From NCBI RefSeq assembly GCF_003437535.1, contig NZ_QSQT01000015.1:1-64000 (forward strand): a stretch of DNA of 64,000 bases. The letters are read 5' to 3'. The notes beneath the pieces were generated by a model, which made no database searches, was not told the origin of the DNA, and saw only the letters and a program-made list of their open reading frames with translations. Made by a program: the position numbers and the translations under genes. Positions within the stretch are counted from its first letter, which is position 1; each line of letters starts with the position of its first letter. The DNA comes from Phocaeicola plebeius (GTDB taxonomy: Bacteria; Bacteroidota; Bacteroidia; Bacteroidales; Bacteroidaceae). Of this stretch, positions 8,230-17,295 are shown piece after piece.

Positions 8230-9048
8230 ATGAAGAGAAACCAAATTCTATACCTGGCAGGCGGATTGATTATTCTTGTCGCCATACTCCGGCTCTGTTC
8301 ACACCATGAAGAAGAACCGAAGTTCACACCGCGCGACTATCCGGAAATCATCGAGTCAGGTATCCTCCGTGCAGTAACGGAATACAACACCATCAGCTAT
8401 CATGTTGACAAGGATAGCCTGTCGGGTTTTGACTACGAACTGCTGAATGCCTTTGCACAAGCCAAGAACCTGAAACTGGAAGTCACTCCAGAAATGAGCT
8501 TTGAGGAACGGTTGAAAGGCCTCAACAAAGGGAAGTACGACCTGATTGCTACGGAAACGACCGTGACTACCCGCTCCAAAGACTCTCTTCTCTTCAGTCA
8601 CACTTTGCTGCTCAGCAAACAGGTACTGGTACAGCGCAAACCGGAAGAAGGGAAAGACAGTCTGTACATACACAACCAGCTGGAATTAGGACATAAAACC
8701 CTGCACGTGGTCAAAGGCTCTCCTGCCCTGCTGCGTCTTCACAACCTCATCAGCGAGATAGCCGACACCATCTACATTCAGGAAATAGAACAATACGGTC
8801 CTGAACAACTCATGGCCATGGTTTCCGGAGGAGATATTGACTATGCCGTGTGCGACGAGAACATTGCCAAGGCAAACATGCACCTATATCCCAACCTGGA
8901 TATTGATACAGATATCAGTTTCACCCAATTCTACGCATGGGGAGTAGCCAAACATTCTCCCATTCTGCTCGACAGCCTGAACCAATGGCTCGACGAGTAC
9001 ATGAAAAGCGAAGACTATCAGAAATTATATAAAAAATACTTTCACTAA
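8230..9048 (+). CDS. Transporter-type substrate-binding (SBP_bac_3) domain protein, membrane anchored
   Basis: 272 residues from the ATG at 8230. An upstream in-frame TTG at 8212 would overlap the porin stop and is less likely. An N-terminal hydrophobic anchor (about residues 6-22) is followed by one periplasmic amino-acid-binding-type domain (IIESGILRAVTEYN, SGFDYELLNAFAQ, YDLIATETTVTTRSKDSLLFS). The layout resembles the N-terminal half of MltF lytic transglycosylases but it has no SLT domain. No ABC permease or ATPase is adjacent, so it may sense or bind a ligand rather than feed a transporter. The full-length MltF-like relative is at 30270. Confidence 0.75.
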   Translation: MKRNQILYLAGGLIILVAILRLCSHHEEEPKFTPRDYPEIIESGILRAVTEYNTISYHVDKDSLSGFDYELLNAFAQAKNLKLEVTPEMSFEERLKGLNKGKYDLIATETTVTTRSKDSLLFSHTLLLSKQVLVQRKPEEGKDSLYIHNQLELGHKTLHVVKGSPALLRLHNLISEIADTIYIQEIEQYGPEQLMAMVSGGDIDYAVCDENIAKANMHLYPNLDIDTDISFTQFYAWGVAKHSPILLDSLNQWLDEYMKSEDYQKLYKKYFH

Positions 9049-9060
9049 AACCACTCATCT

Positions 9061-10050
9061 ATGATCAAACTGGATAAAGTAAACTGGGGATTCATCGGAT
9101 GCGGTGAAGTCACCGAAAAGAAAAGCGGACCCGCTTTTAACATGATAGAAGGCTCACGGGTGGTTGCCGTCATGAGCCGCGACGAAGAAAAAGCCAAATC
9201 CTACGCCATACGCCATCAGATACCCCGATGGTACACCGACGCACAAGAGTTAATTGGAGACGAAGATGTGAATGCCATTTACATCGCTACTCCTCCTTCT
9301 TCGCATGCCACATTTGCCATCATGGCAATGAAGGCCGGCAAACCGGTGTACATCGAGAAGCCGATGGCTGCCAGCTATGAAGACTGCGCACGAATCAACC
9401 GTATCTCGAAAGAGACCGGAGTGCCTTGCTTCGTAGCCTATTACCGCCGCTACCTGCCCTACTTCCAAAAAGTCCGCCAGTTGGTGGAGGAAGGTGAAAT
9501 CGGTAACGTTATCAACGTGCAGATTCGTTTTGCACAGCCCCCGCGTGCACTCGACTACAACACCAAGAATTTGCCGTGGCGTGTGCAACCCGATATTGCA
9601 GGTGGAGGTTATTTCTACGACCTTGCCCCCCATCAGCTTGATTTATTGCAGGATATGTTCGGATGTATTCTCGAAGCAGAAGGCTACAAATCCAACCGTG
9701 GCGGGCTGTATGAAGCTGAAGATACAATCAGTGCCTGCTTCAAGTTTGACTCCGGTCTGCCGGGCTCAGGTTCCTGGTGCTTTGTAGCCCACGACTCCGC
9801 CAAGGAAGACCGTATTGAAATTATCGGAGACAAAGGCATGATCTGCTTCTCCGTCTTCACCTACGACCCGATAGCCTTGCATACAGAACGCGGACGTGAA
9901 GAAATCCTGCCTCCTAACCCTCCTCATGTACAGCTCCCTTTGATTAAAGCGGTAGTAGAGCATCTGCAAGGAAAGGCAGTCTGCACCTGCGACGGAGTCA
10001 GTGCCACTCCTACCAACTGGGTAATGGACCGCATTCTGAACAAACTTTAA
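9061..10050 (+). CDS. Gfo/Idh/MocA family NAD(P)-dependent oxidoreductase
   Basis: 329 residues. The N-terminal Rossmann fold starts WGFIGCGEVTEKKSGPAF near residue 9, followed by YIATPPSSHA and the family's catalytic-site motif VYIEKPMA near residue 97. The C-terminal GFO_IDH_MocA-type domain includes GGGYFYDLAPHQLDLL with a conserved His. Members oxidise or reduce sugars, inositols or related compounds; the substrate cannot be read from the sequence. It lies 12 bp after the solute-binding gene. It has no signal peptide, unlike the other proteins of this operon. Confidence 0.87.
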   Translation: MIKLDKVNWGFIGCGEVTEKKSGPAFNMIEGSRVVAVMSRDEEKAKSYAIRHQIPRWYTDAQELIGDEDVNAIYIATPPSSHATFAIMAMKAGKPVYIEKPMAASYEDCARINRISKETGVPCFVAYYRRYLPYFQKVRQLVEEGEIGNVINVQIRFAQPPRALDYNTKNLPWRVQPDIAGGGYFYDLAPHQLDLLQDMFGCILEAEGYKSNRGGLYEAEDTISACFKFDSGLPGSGSWCFVAHDSAKEDRIEIIGDKGMICFSVFTYDPIALHTERGREEILPPNPPHVQLPLIKAVVEHLQGKAVCTCDGVSATPTNWVMDRILNKL

Positions 10051-10070
10051 CCAATACATTATTATTTGGG

Positions 10071-11231
10071 GTGAAACCACTCTCCTTGTTGACCATACTG
10101 TCTATACTCCTTCTCTATCCGACTCACACCATGGCTCAGATAGAGAAGAAAGACAGCATGTCAATCAATGAACCGGCTCCTGTGGCTTCTCCCCGACTGT
10201 CATTAAGCAGTCTGACCGACGGCATTGTCCGTTCCATCAAATTCACCGGAGAAGAAATCAAAAAAGCCGGTGCCAAACTGAATACCATAGATACCACCTA
10301 CATTTCTCCCAACAAATACAACCTGGCCTTTATGCTGGAGCAAAGTTCCTGGTATGAGCATTACCGATTAGGAAGCAACGACGGACAAAGTCTGAACTTT
10401 GCCCCGAACATCAACACCAAGCTGGGAGTTTATTTTGGCTGGAGATGGATTTTCCTGGGACTTTCTTTCGACATCAAGGACCTTATTGGTAAAGGCAAGG
10501 AAAAAGCTCCCCGAAAAGAAATTGTGTTCAACTTATACAGTGCCAAATTTGGCGTAGACTTGTATTACCGGAAAACGGGCAGCGACTTCAAACTGTCTTC
10601 CTATGAAAAGTTTAACCTGAGCCAAAGCTATACGAACACACAATTCAACGGTTTTCAAAGCAACATCAAAGGACTGAATGCCTACTGGATTTTCAACCAC
10701 AAGCGATTTTCCTATCCTGCAGCCTATAGCCAGTCGACCAACCAGCGGAAAAGCTGCGGTTCCCTGCTGGCCGGATTCTCCTATTCCCAGCATAACATTT
10801 CCTTCGACCATACACAATTGCCAGAAGAAATGCAACAGCAGCTCAGCCCCTCCCTGAAATTTCACAGCCTGCGCTACACCGACTACAACCTCAGCGTGGG
10901 CTACGGCTATAACTGGGTGTTTGCCAGAAACTGTCTGCTGAACATCTCTCTTCTTCCGGCCATAGCCTATAAAAAGGCACGTATCAACGACCAGCCCACC
11001 CAAAGCGGAACTGACTGGGCACAATGGATAAGAGACATCAATTTCGACCTGATTACGCGTGCAGGCATCACTTGGAACAACAGCAAATACTATGTCGGAG
11101 CCTCTCTAGTACTTCACACATACGACTACCGGAAACCCACTTTCTCTATGACCAATTCTTTCGGAAGCCTGCGCATCTACATGGGATTCAATTTCTGGAA
11201 GAAGAAAGAATACCGTGAAAAAAAGGAATAA
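10071..11231 (+). CDS. DUF4421 family envelope protein, GTG start
   Basis: 386 residues read from GTG at 10071: MKPLSLLTILSILLLYPTHTMAQ is a signal peptide, so the unusual start is well supported. The remainder has many beta-strand-like segments (LGVYFGWRWIFLGLSFD, YNLSVGYGYNWVFARN) and ends in a region typical of Bacteroidetes outer-membrane barrels. I recognise it as DUF4421-like; no enzymatic motif is seen. It is the last gene of the porin operon, 20 bp after the oxidoreductase. Function unknown. Confidence 0.75.
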   Translation: MKPLSLLTILSILLLYPTHTMAQIEKKDSMSINEPAPVASPRLSLSSLTDGIVRSIKFTGEEIKKAGAKLNTIDTTYISPNKYNLAFMLEQSSWYEHYRLGSNDGQSLNFAPNINTKLGVYFGWRWIFLGLSFDIKDLIGKGKEKAPRKEIVFNLYSAKFGVDLYYRKTGSDFKLSSYEKFNLSQSYTNTQFNGFQSNIKGLNAYWIFNHKRFSYPAAYSQSTNQRKSCGSLLAGFSYSQHNISFDHTQLPEEMQQQLSPSLKFHSLRYTDYNLSVGYGYNWVFARNCLLNISLLPAIAYKKARINDQPTQSGTDWAQWIRDINFDLITRAGITWNNSKYYVGASLVLHTYDYRKPTFSMTNSFGSLRIYMGFNFWKKKEYREKKE

Positions 11232-11295
11232 AAAGGGAGCCGCCCCAGTGAATAAAAGCAACTCCCATATTAAATAAAACAAACACAATGAACTT

Positions 11296-12930
11296 CTAGA
11301 AGTGAACGCCCAGCGTAAGCAATAACTGATGACGTTCGTTGGTTACTTTTGTAGCTTGCAGTGCTACATCATCAAACATATAAAAGTCAGATTTGTAGAA
11401 ATCATATTTATAAGCTACATCAGCATAAAAAAGCCGTCCTCTATATCCTAAGCCAAAGGTTACAGCCTGACGAGATTTCGGATTCATATAGGAAGCCACC
11501 GTACGCGTATTGTCAGTCGCTTCAATGTTTCTAAATGCATCTTCCACAATAGGAGAAGACTGATAGTTATATCCTACCCGAAGACTGAATGCATCTGTCA
11601 ACTTTGTTTCCATACCGGCACGGAAAGTATGTACCCCCTTTAAAGTCTCGCTGATAGAAGATGTTGCATTTAATTCATACCCTTCTCTATCTTTCAACTT
11701 AGCAGATGAATACTTCTCATATTCATATTCTGCATCTAAGGCCATAATTCCACCCACAATCGTTCCAGCACTTATATTAAAACGCCACGGAATAACCATA
11801 CTGTAATCCCATACATAATTCATATCAGGATAAAAATAGTCTGATAAATTTTCTGAATAAGAAACAGGATTCTTTCCATCCAATGCAATATTAGAAGTCA
11901 TGGCAGCAGTATAACGATCAGTTAATGTATACCATATCGGAGTATGAATGGCCAAGCCAAACCGGAACGGTGAATATTCAAACGGACGAATAATCGTTCC
12001 CAGTTTCAGATCAACTCCTGTACCTTCCGCTTTATACCAGTTATTCAGTGTAAAATCACCTTTGTCATGATAAGTCACACTTCCATCCTGCATATTTCTA
12101 TTCATTGTTTCACCATACGATGAATACAAATTATAGTTCAAATCATACAAGCCCAATGTCAAGCCAAAGTAGAAACGGTCACGTATATTAAATGACAAGT
12201 TAAAATCATACTGATTAATACCTCCTTCTTCCCGGCTATAATACTCACCTGTTTCTCCATTCCAGCCAAAGATTTGAGTAATGTTTCCATCTTTATCCCA
12301 ATTTGCATCCACCAAACCGGTACGAGCTCCCATCATGGCTAAATAAGGAGTACTATAAAAATCAGAATGTGTATACGGATTACGGTTGTCTACATCAGAG
12401 CCTGCATCAAGCAATCCATTAAAACCATTGGCAGTCGTATATCCTGCATTTCCTATCATATTAGCCATCTGATATGTCATGGAGGCTCCATTTAAAGCTC
12501 CTTTAGCATAAAACTGACGGTTAAAATTAGCACGCTTGTGGTAATTAAATCCGAAATTCAGATAACGTAAATCCGTCTTATTCCCAATTTTGGTGCTCCA
12601 CACAAATCCTATCTGGTCAAACGAAGCACGGGTGCGATTCTCTTTTGTTGTATTCCCTGCAAAATCTGCATTGGTACGTGTATTATTAAATCCAAAACTT
12701 ACTGCCACATCATGACTGCGATACATTCCGATTCCCGCAGGGTTCGTTGACATCGTTGACAAATCAGCTCCTAAAGAACTCATAGCACCACCCATACCCA
12801 CAAAACGAGCAGTTCCATTCAACTCATTTCCCATAAACTGGAGAGCTTCGTATTGACTCTGTGCTACAGCTGCTGAAGCACAAGCAGCCGTAACAGCTAA
12901 TGCGATTATTCTGGTCTTCATATTATCCAA
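11296..12930 (-). CDS. Outer membrane protein, FadL/OMPP1/TodX type
   Basis: 544 residues with a signal peptide (MDNMKTRIIALAVTAACASAAVAQ) and an early motif ALQFMGNELNGTARFVGMGGAMSSLGADLSTMSTNPAGIGMYRS. This glycine-rich, NPAG-containing hatch is typical of the FadL/OMPP1 family of hydrophobic-substrate channels. The C-terminus HQLLLTLGVHF ends in Phe, as for barrel insertion. Bacteroides members are often labelled hemin receptor, which I cannot support here. It lies 26 bp after the Tyr/Trp/Ser-rich protein gene and probably shares its promoter. Confidence 0.8.
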   Translation of the reverse strand: MDNMKTRIIALAVTAACASAAVAQSQYEALQFMGNELNGTARFVGMGGAMSSLGADLSTMSTNPAGIGMYRSHDVAVSFGFNNTRTNADFAGNTTKENRTRASFDQIGFVWSTKIGNKTDLRYLNFGFNYHKRANFNRQFYAKGALNGASMTYQMANMIGNAGYTTANGFNGLLDAGSDVDNRNPYTHSDFYSTPYLAMMGARTGLVDANWDKDGNITQIFGWNGETGEYYSREEGGINQYDFNLSFNIRDRFYFGLTLGLYDLNYNLYSSYGETMNRNMQDGSVTYHDKGDFTLNNWYKAEGTGVDLKLGTIIRPFEYSPFRFGLAIHTPIWYTLTDRYTAAMTSNIALDGKNPVSYSENLSDYFYPDMNYVWDYSMVIPWRFNISAGTIVGGIMALDAEYEYEKYSSAKLKDREGYELNATSSISETLKGVHTFRAGMETKLTDAFSLRVGYNYQSSPIVEDAFRNIEATDNTRTVASYMNPKSRQAVTFGLGYRGRLFYADVAYKYDFYKSDFYMFDDVALQATKVTNERHQLLLTLGVHF

Positions 12931-12956
12931 AAGTTATAAGTACATCTTCATTTTTC

Positions 12957-14198
12957 TTATCGTCTACGTGAGCTGCCACCTCCGCCTCCAGAGCGCATTC
13001 CGCCGCCCATAGAGCCACGGGTACTGCTTCCACCAGAAGAGAAACTACCACTGCGACTAGACGAACCGAAATCAGAACGTACACTACGATTTACTCGACT
13101 GTTATTATCATTGTAGTTATAATTCACGCTGCGACGTGTACTGCTCGGACGTGTATAAGAAGAGGAACCAGAACGATTAATAGTCGTACTTGGACGTGTA
13201 TATAATCCGGTATTGCGTTCAGAACGAGTTACGCTACCTGTAGAGATTCCTTCACGTCTGACAGATGATCCTCCTCCAACTCCGGGACGTACTGAAGAAC
13301 TGACCGAACGAACTTCATTAGGACGAACCACTCTTCCGGCTGAACGGGTAGAGAAAGCATCCCCTGAGCGACGGGAGCTGATTGTTCCTGATTGAACCAT
13401 GTTCTGCCGACGGGAAGTCGTATAATTCTGATAACGTGACGGGCGATAGTCTGTATATCCACGATGCCATCCTCCTCCCCATCCATACGACGGATAGTAC
13501 GGGTGATGATGATGCCATCCCGGGCCCCAGTAACCGGCCCAGTAGCCTCCCCAGTAACCACCATACCAGTATGGAGAATACCAGCTGCTGTAATACCATG
13601 GAGAAGACCATCCCCAGCCAAAGCTGAATCTTGGTCCGGCAATGCTCCAGTTCCATCTCCAGTCCCACCACAGCGGATTGCTGTAAGTCGGGAATACGTA
13701 AGCATAAAGTCCGTCATCGTATACGTTCCAGTCCCATGACGGGAAAGCTCCATACACTACGTCCCAGTACAGCGGACTGCTTACCGGAATGGCATAGCGC
13801 GGACTACGGAAACGGACAATACGCATGGCATATTCGTAGTCATCCTGCGTACCTTCAAATCCGTTCACCCACTCTCCCCGTTCGCTATACGGTTTTTCCT
13901 GAATGTAAAGCGTATCGTTCTGCATAGAGAACGTGTTCTCACGCGATGTGTACCGACGGTTGTATTCGTCTACATCACGCGTATTTCCAGCCACATCCTT
14001 CACTACTACCGGCGTGGAAGTAGCCGATGTGGAATACACCGTTGTCCCCTGACTATTCTGCTTCGGGGCCGCTACGGTCTCCTTCTTCGTTTCCGCTTTT
14101 TTCTTGGGAACGAAGTAAAGGTCGTCGTTACTCTGGGCTGCCAAAACGAATGGCAAGCCAGCCAACATCAACGAAGCAAATACTTTCACCTTCATCAT
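12957..14198 (-). CDS. Secreted low-complexity protein rich in Trp/Tyr/Gly then Ser/Arg
   Basis: Start taken at the ATG at 14198, because the predicted promoter (14245-14238) lies between it and the longer ORF start at 14267. Residues MMKVKVFASLMLAGLPFVLA form a signal peptide. The middle (about 150-240) is extremely rich in Trp, Tyr, Gly and Pro (SPYWYGGYWGGYWAGYWGPG), followed by a His cluster. The last 150 residues are Ser/Arg/Gly repeats (RPSSTRRSV, SSSRSGSFSSGG) ending SSRRR. No enzymatic motif. It may be a surface or matrix protein; function unknown. Confidence 0.75.
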   Translation of the reverse strand: MMKVKVFASLMLAGLPFVLAAQSNDDLYFVPKKKAETKKETVAAPKQNSQGTTVYSTSATSTPVVVKDVAGNTRDVDEYNRRYTSRENTFSMQNDTLYIQEKPYSERGEWVNGFEGTQDDYEYAMRIVRFRSPRYAIPVSSPLYWDVVYGAFPSWDWNVYDDGLYAYVFPTYSNPLWWDWRWNWSIAGPRFSFGWGWSSPWYYSSWYSPYWYGGYWGGYWAGYWGPGWHHHHPYYPSYGWGGGWHRGYTDYRPSRYQNYTTSRRQNMVQSGTISSRRSGDAFSTRSAGRVVRPNEVRSVSSSVRPGVGGGSSVRREGISTGSVTRSERNTGLYTRPSTTINRSGSSSYTRPSSTRRSVNYNYNDNNSRVNRSVRSDFGSSSRSGSFSSGGSSTRGSMGGGMRSGGGGGSSRRR

Positions 14199-14237
14199 AA
14201 TTATATCATTTAACGGTTCTACCTTTTTATGCTGATA

Positions 14238-14268
14238 CAAAATTAGGAAGATATTTTTCCCTATCAAG
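14238..14268 (-). promoter_or_regulatory. Promoter for the Trp/Tyr-rich protein gene
   Basis: On the minus strand CTTG (14268-14265) is followed after 19 bp by TAATTTTG (14245-14238). Predicted start near 14231 leaves a leader of about 33 nt to the ATG at 14198. Confidence 0.6.
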
Positions 14269-14270
14269 CA

Positions 14271-14300
14271 GGAAATCCCTATTTCGAGGTAGGGATTTCC
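14271..14300 (-). terminator. Hairpin downstream of the EamA transporter gene
   Basis: A perfect 11-bp inverted repeat (GGAAATCCCTA at 14271-14281, TAGGGATTTCC at 14290-14300) with an 8-base loop, between the EamA stop and the next promoter. There is no strong T-run, so termination may be partial. The overlapping small palindromes recall the 22-bp arrays but are not in 22-bp phase. Confidence 0.55.
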
Positions 14301-14327
14301 CTAAACTTCTCCCAGCATCTGTATGCT

Positions 14328-15200
14328 TCATTTCCTTTTTTCCGCCCAGTACACACCACACAGAATACAGACAGCACCTACTGCCGAACATAAGGTCAGT
14401 CCTTCTCCCAAAATCAGCATGGAAGCTCCCAAAGTGACCAGCGGACTCAGATAAATATAATTGGAAGTATGCAGCACCCCTATTTTCTTTAGTGCCACGT
14501 TCCAGGCCACAAAGCAAACCAACGAAGCTATCAGAGCCAGAAACAACAGGTTCGACCACACTTCAGGACGGCACAAGATGGCCGTATTCTGCCGGAAAGG
14601 AAATACGGCAAATAACGGCAGAATGGTAAGTACCCCATAAAAGAACACTTTCCGGGTGATAAACGACACCGGATAACGTCCGGACAAGCGACGAATGACC
14701 AAACTATAGCAAGCCCACGAGAAGGCAGCACATAACGTCAGCAAATCGCCTGCAGGAGAGACTTTCAAACCCTCCTTCCCACCGAACACAATCAGCCCCA
14801 CCCCACAAAGGGCCAGCATAGAGCCCATCAGTAACCGTCGGGTCAAACGGTCTTCTTTATAAAATGCCGCCGAGAGAAAGGCCGTAAGCAACGGGGCCGT
14901 ACACAGCAGAAACGCCACGTTCGAAGCCTGCGTCAGTCCCAAAGCCGTATTCTCCGTATAAAAATAAAGCGAGCCGCCAAAGAAACCGGCCAAAGCCAAC
15001 AAGCCTTCTTCCTTCCAACTGTTTGCCAGTAGCCGACGGGGAGCAATCAGCCAGATACCCGCATAAGCAACCAGAAAACGGTAGAAGAAAATCTCATGCG
15101 GATGCAGCCCCTGCTGAATCAGTACCTTGGTCGAGATGTAGGTCAGTCCCCACACCACGACCACGGCAATGGCCATCACGTGATAATATCCTTGTTTCAC
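14328..15200 (-). CDS. EamA/DMT-family transporter
   Basis: 290 residues with about ten hydrophobic helices arranged as two EamA repeats. The first is WGLTYISTKVLIQQGLHPHEIFFYRF near residue 18. The second starts near residue 150 (ALCAAFSWACYSLVIRRL). The charged loop between repeats and the C-terminal basic tail fit an inner-membrane metabolite exporter or importer. It starts 8 bp after bioD, so it belongs to the biotin operon. A link to biotin or precursor transport is inferred from this position only. Confidence 0.85.
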   Translation of the reverse strand: MKQGYYHVMAIAVVVVWGLTYISTKVLIQQGLHPHEIFFYRFLVAYAGIWLIAPRRLLANSWKEEGLLALAGFFGGSLYFYTENTALGLTQASNVAFLLCTAPLLTAFLSAAFYKEDRLTRRLLMGSMLALCGVGLIVFGGKEGLKVSPAGDLLTLCAAFSWACYSLVIRRLSGRYPVSFITRKVFFYGVLTILPLFAVFPFRQNTAILCRPEVWSNLLFLALIASLVCFVAWNVALKKIGVLHTSNYIYLSPLVTLGASMLILGEGLTLCSAVGAVCILCGVYWAEKRK

Positions 15201-15208
15201 CGACCCAT

Positions 15209-15859
15209 TTATTTAGTACCCAAAAACGGAACCACCACAAACTCTGCTTCCGGATATTCCCGTTTCAACAGGTCGCGCATGTATTCCTCCGTATCGCGAC
15301 GGATAATCTCATCATCTTCTTCCGGGAAGAGGTTGTAGGCCAGCGTGTGCAGACGGATGCTCCGACGCGTCATCGCTTCCAGGCTCAGCAAGGTGTGGTT
15401 GATACTTCCCAGGCGACCAGAAGTGACGAACACCAGCGGATACTGCTTCTGTGCCACATAGTCGATAGTCAGCAGTTCACGAGTCAACGGCACCATCAGT
15501 CCTCCGGCTCCTTCCAGCAACACCGCATCATAGCGTTCGCTCAGTGTCTGAGTGGCACGTTCAATCTTGTCGAAATCAATCGGACGCTTGTCTATCTCCG
15601 CTGCCAGGTGCGGAGAACAGGGATAAGAAAAAATCTCCGGCATGGTCAATCGTTCCTTATCTTCCGGCAACAAGTCGGTACCCATAATCCGGCGGTGCAG
15701 CTCGATATCTTCCGACATGTCCGTATTCCCCGTCTGAATCAGTTTCTCCGTAATGGTACGGATACCCCGTTCATTCCAGGTCTTAGCCAGGTAAGCCGTA
15801 GCATAACTCTTTCCGATATTGGTATCGATACCGCTGACAAAATATACATTCTTTTTCAT
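15209..15859 (-). CDS. bioD: Dethiobiotin synthetase
   Basis: 216 residues. ATP-dependent carboxylation of 7,8-diaminopelargonate to dethiobiotin, the third step of ring assembly. The P-loop near residue 9 reads SGIDTNIGKSYAT, close to the usual GTDTxVGKT pattern. VLLEGAGGLMVPL near residue 107 is the conserved Glu-Gly-Ala-Gly-Gly segment. It is encoded between bioC (13-bp gap) and the EamA transporter. Confidence 0.93.
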   Translation of the reverse strand: MKKNVYFVSGIDTNIGKSYATAYLAKTWNERGIRTITEKLIQTGNTDMSEDIELHRRIMGTDLLPEDKERLTMPEIFSYPCSPHLAAEIDKRPIDFDKIERATQTLSERYDAVLLEGAGGLMVPLTRELLTIDYVAQKQYPLVFVTSGRLGSINHTLLSLEAMTRRSIRLHTLAYNLFPEEDDEIIRRDTEEYMRDLLKREYPEAEFVVVPFLGTK

Positions 15860-15872
15860 ACTCGTAACCTTT

Positions 15873-16622
15873 TTATTTTCTACATATCATATAAATAGGA
15901 TGGAAGGTCAGGTACACCTTTCCCCGTTCATCCGAAAATTGTCTCGTATAATTCCGGCAGAACTCCTGCAACCTGCCGCGTGTCCATGGCTGTGCAGCCG
16001 TACCCGTCACTCCGGTCTCCTTCAAATGCTTCAACACGTCCAAGGGGGAAGAAAATGACAGACGTAACTGTTCCTCGTGAGCATATACTACCTCATAGCG
16101 TGCTGCCAGTATCTCTTTCAGTTCCTCCAGCGACGGATACGACAATCCCGCCGCGGTCAGTGTCGCCACTTCCTCCGTATTGTGAGGACCGAAGGTACTG
16201 AAAGCCAGGTATCCCCCTTCGTGCAGCAACTTCCGGCATCCTGAAAAGAAACGTGGCAAATCTTCAAACCACTGCACCGCCGAGCACGATACAATCAGGT
16301 CCTGCCCCTCCGGAAAAGCTAATGTCTCCGCATCCTTCGCCATGAAATGCACCTTTTCACCCAACACATCCGCCAGATAAGGTTCCACTTCCGGACAAAG
16401 ATCGTTCAGCCACATTTCTTCCGGTACAGCCTGCTGCAAGTACATCCGCGTGAACATGCCCGTGCCGCAGCCTATTTCCAGCACCCGTTCCTGTATATCC
16501 GAAGGAATGTAACGACCGGTCAGTTCCGCCATCCGGGATGCCACGTAACGCTGCACGTCGGCCTTATCCAGGTAAGTCCCCACGGCCTTGGCAAAGCGCC
16601 GACTAATCAGGGCCTTGTCCAT
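15873..16622 (-). CDS. bioC: Malonyl-ACP O-methyltransferase
   Basis: 249 residues of a class I SAM-dependent methyltransferase. The SAM loop is VLEIGCGTGMFTR near residue 48, and LIVSCSAVQWFEDLPRFF near residue 108 is typical of BioC. BioC methylates the free carboxyl of malonyl-ACP so that fatty acid synthesis can extend it to pimeloyl-ACP methyl ester. The start overlaps the end of bioG by 16 bp, which suggests translational coupling of the enzymes that place and remove the methyl ester. Confidence 0.92.
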   Translation of the reverse strand: MDKALISRRFAKAVGTYLDKADVQRYVASRMAELTGRYIPSDIQERVLEIGCGTGMFTRMYLQQAVPEEMWLNDLCPEVEPYLADVLGEKVHFMAKDAETLAFPEGQDLIVSCSAVQWFEDLPRFFSGCRKLLHEGGYLAFSTFGPHNTEEVATLTAAGLSYPSLEELKEILAARYEVVYAHEEQLRLSFSSPLDVLKHLKETGVTGTAAQPWTRGRLQEFCRNYTRQFSDERGKVYLTFHPIYMICRK

Positions 16623-17275
16623 AAGCGACTTTCTCCGTTCAGCAACTCACGGAACAACTCCTCGTCATAGTGTTCCGCATCCACTTCTTCCACGGCCACT
16701 CCCTGCCAGGCTTCGCGCTGGTTCTGAGGCGGGAATATCTTGTCGTTCATCCCGACAACCGCCTTGTCCCAAGTCCACTCCACAGCCGGACGATTCTTTA
16801 CGGCCGTCCACAAAGCCGCCAGCTCCTGGTGCAAATCGTCTACCTCCCGATAAGGATGATGCGATAGGAATGTCTTCACCTGTGCGGCCGACCCGCAAAT
16901 CCGCCGACGGAAACGAATTAGCACCGGTTCCGAAAAGTTCTCCAGCGTTCCCTGAAAGATAGCTTCAGGAATACCTTCTGTATCGTGAATAGGGAAAGGC
17001 GTACCGTTCACTGCCAGCCTCATCCCATAAGGATATTCTTTTCCGGCCAATGTCTGGCAGGCTACCCATACCCCCATGGACCAGGCCATGACCCGTATCT
17101 CCTTGTACCCCCCCAGCAGACTGTAGTCAAAATCCAAATCCTTATAGTCGAAACACAACAGGCAGTCACATCCCTCCTGCACCGGTCCGGCAAACAGATT
17201 TTCGTCCGAGCCCCATCCGGCAAAGAAGAGCAGCAATGTAGAATTTCCTTCCTTCTTGATAAACCGTTGTTTCAT
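16607..17275 (-). CDS. bioG: Pimeloyl-ACP methyl ester esterase, BioG type (DUF452)
   Basis: 222 residues of an alpha/beta-hydrolase-like protein. The nucleophile elbow is MAWSMGVW near residue 59, and it begins LLLFFAGWGSDENLF, typical of BioG. It would release pimeloyl-ACP by hydrolysing the methyl ester after chain elongation, the job done by BioH in E. coli. The gene starts 20 bp after bioF and overlaps bioC, and its position in a bio operon makes the call firm. Confidence 0.9.
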   Translation of the reverse strand: MKQRFIKKEGNSTLLLFFAGWGSDENLFAGPVQEGCDCLLCFDYKDLDFDYSLLGGYKEIRVMAWSMGVWVACQTLAGKEYPYGMRLAVNGTPFPIHDTEGIPEAIFQGTLENFSEPVLIRFRRRICGSAAQVKTFLSHHPYREVDDLHQELAALWTAVKNRPAVEWTWDKAVVGMNDKIFPPQNQREAWQGVAVEEVDAEHYDEELFRELLNGESRLWTRP

Positions 17276-17295
17276 ATCTTAATTTCTTTCTGTTT

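Noticed and set aside
14199..14267. Longer start of the Trp/Tyr-rich protein at 14267
   Set aside because: A consensus promoter lies inside the extension, and the ATG at 14198 gives a proper signal peptide.
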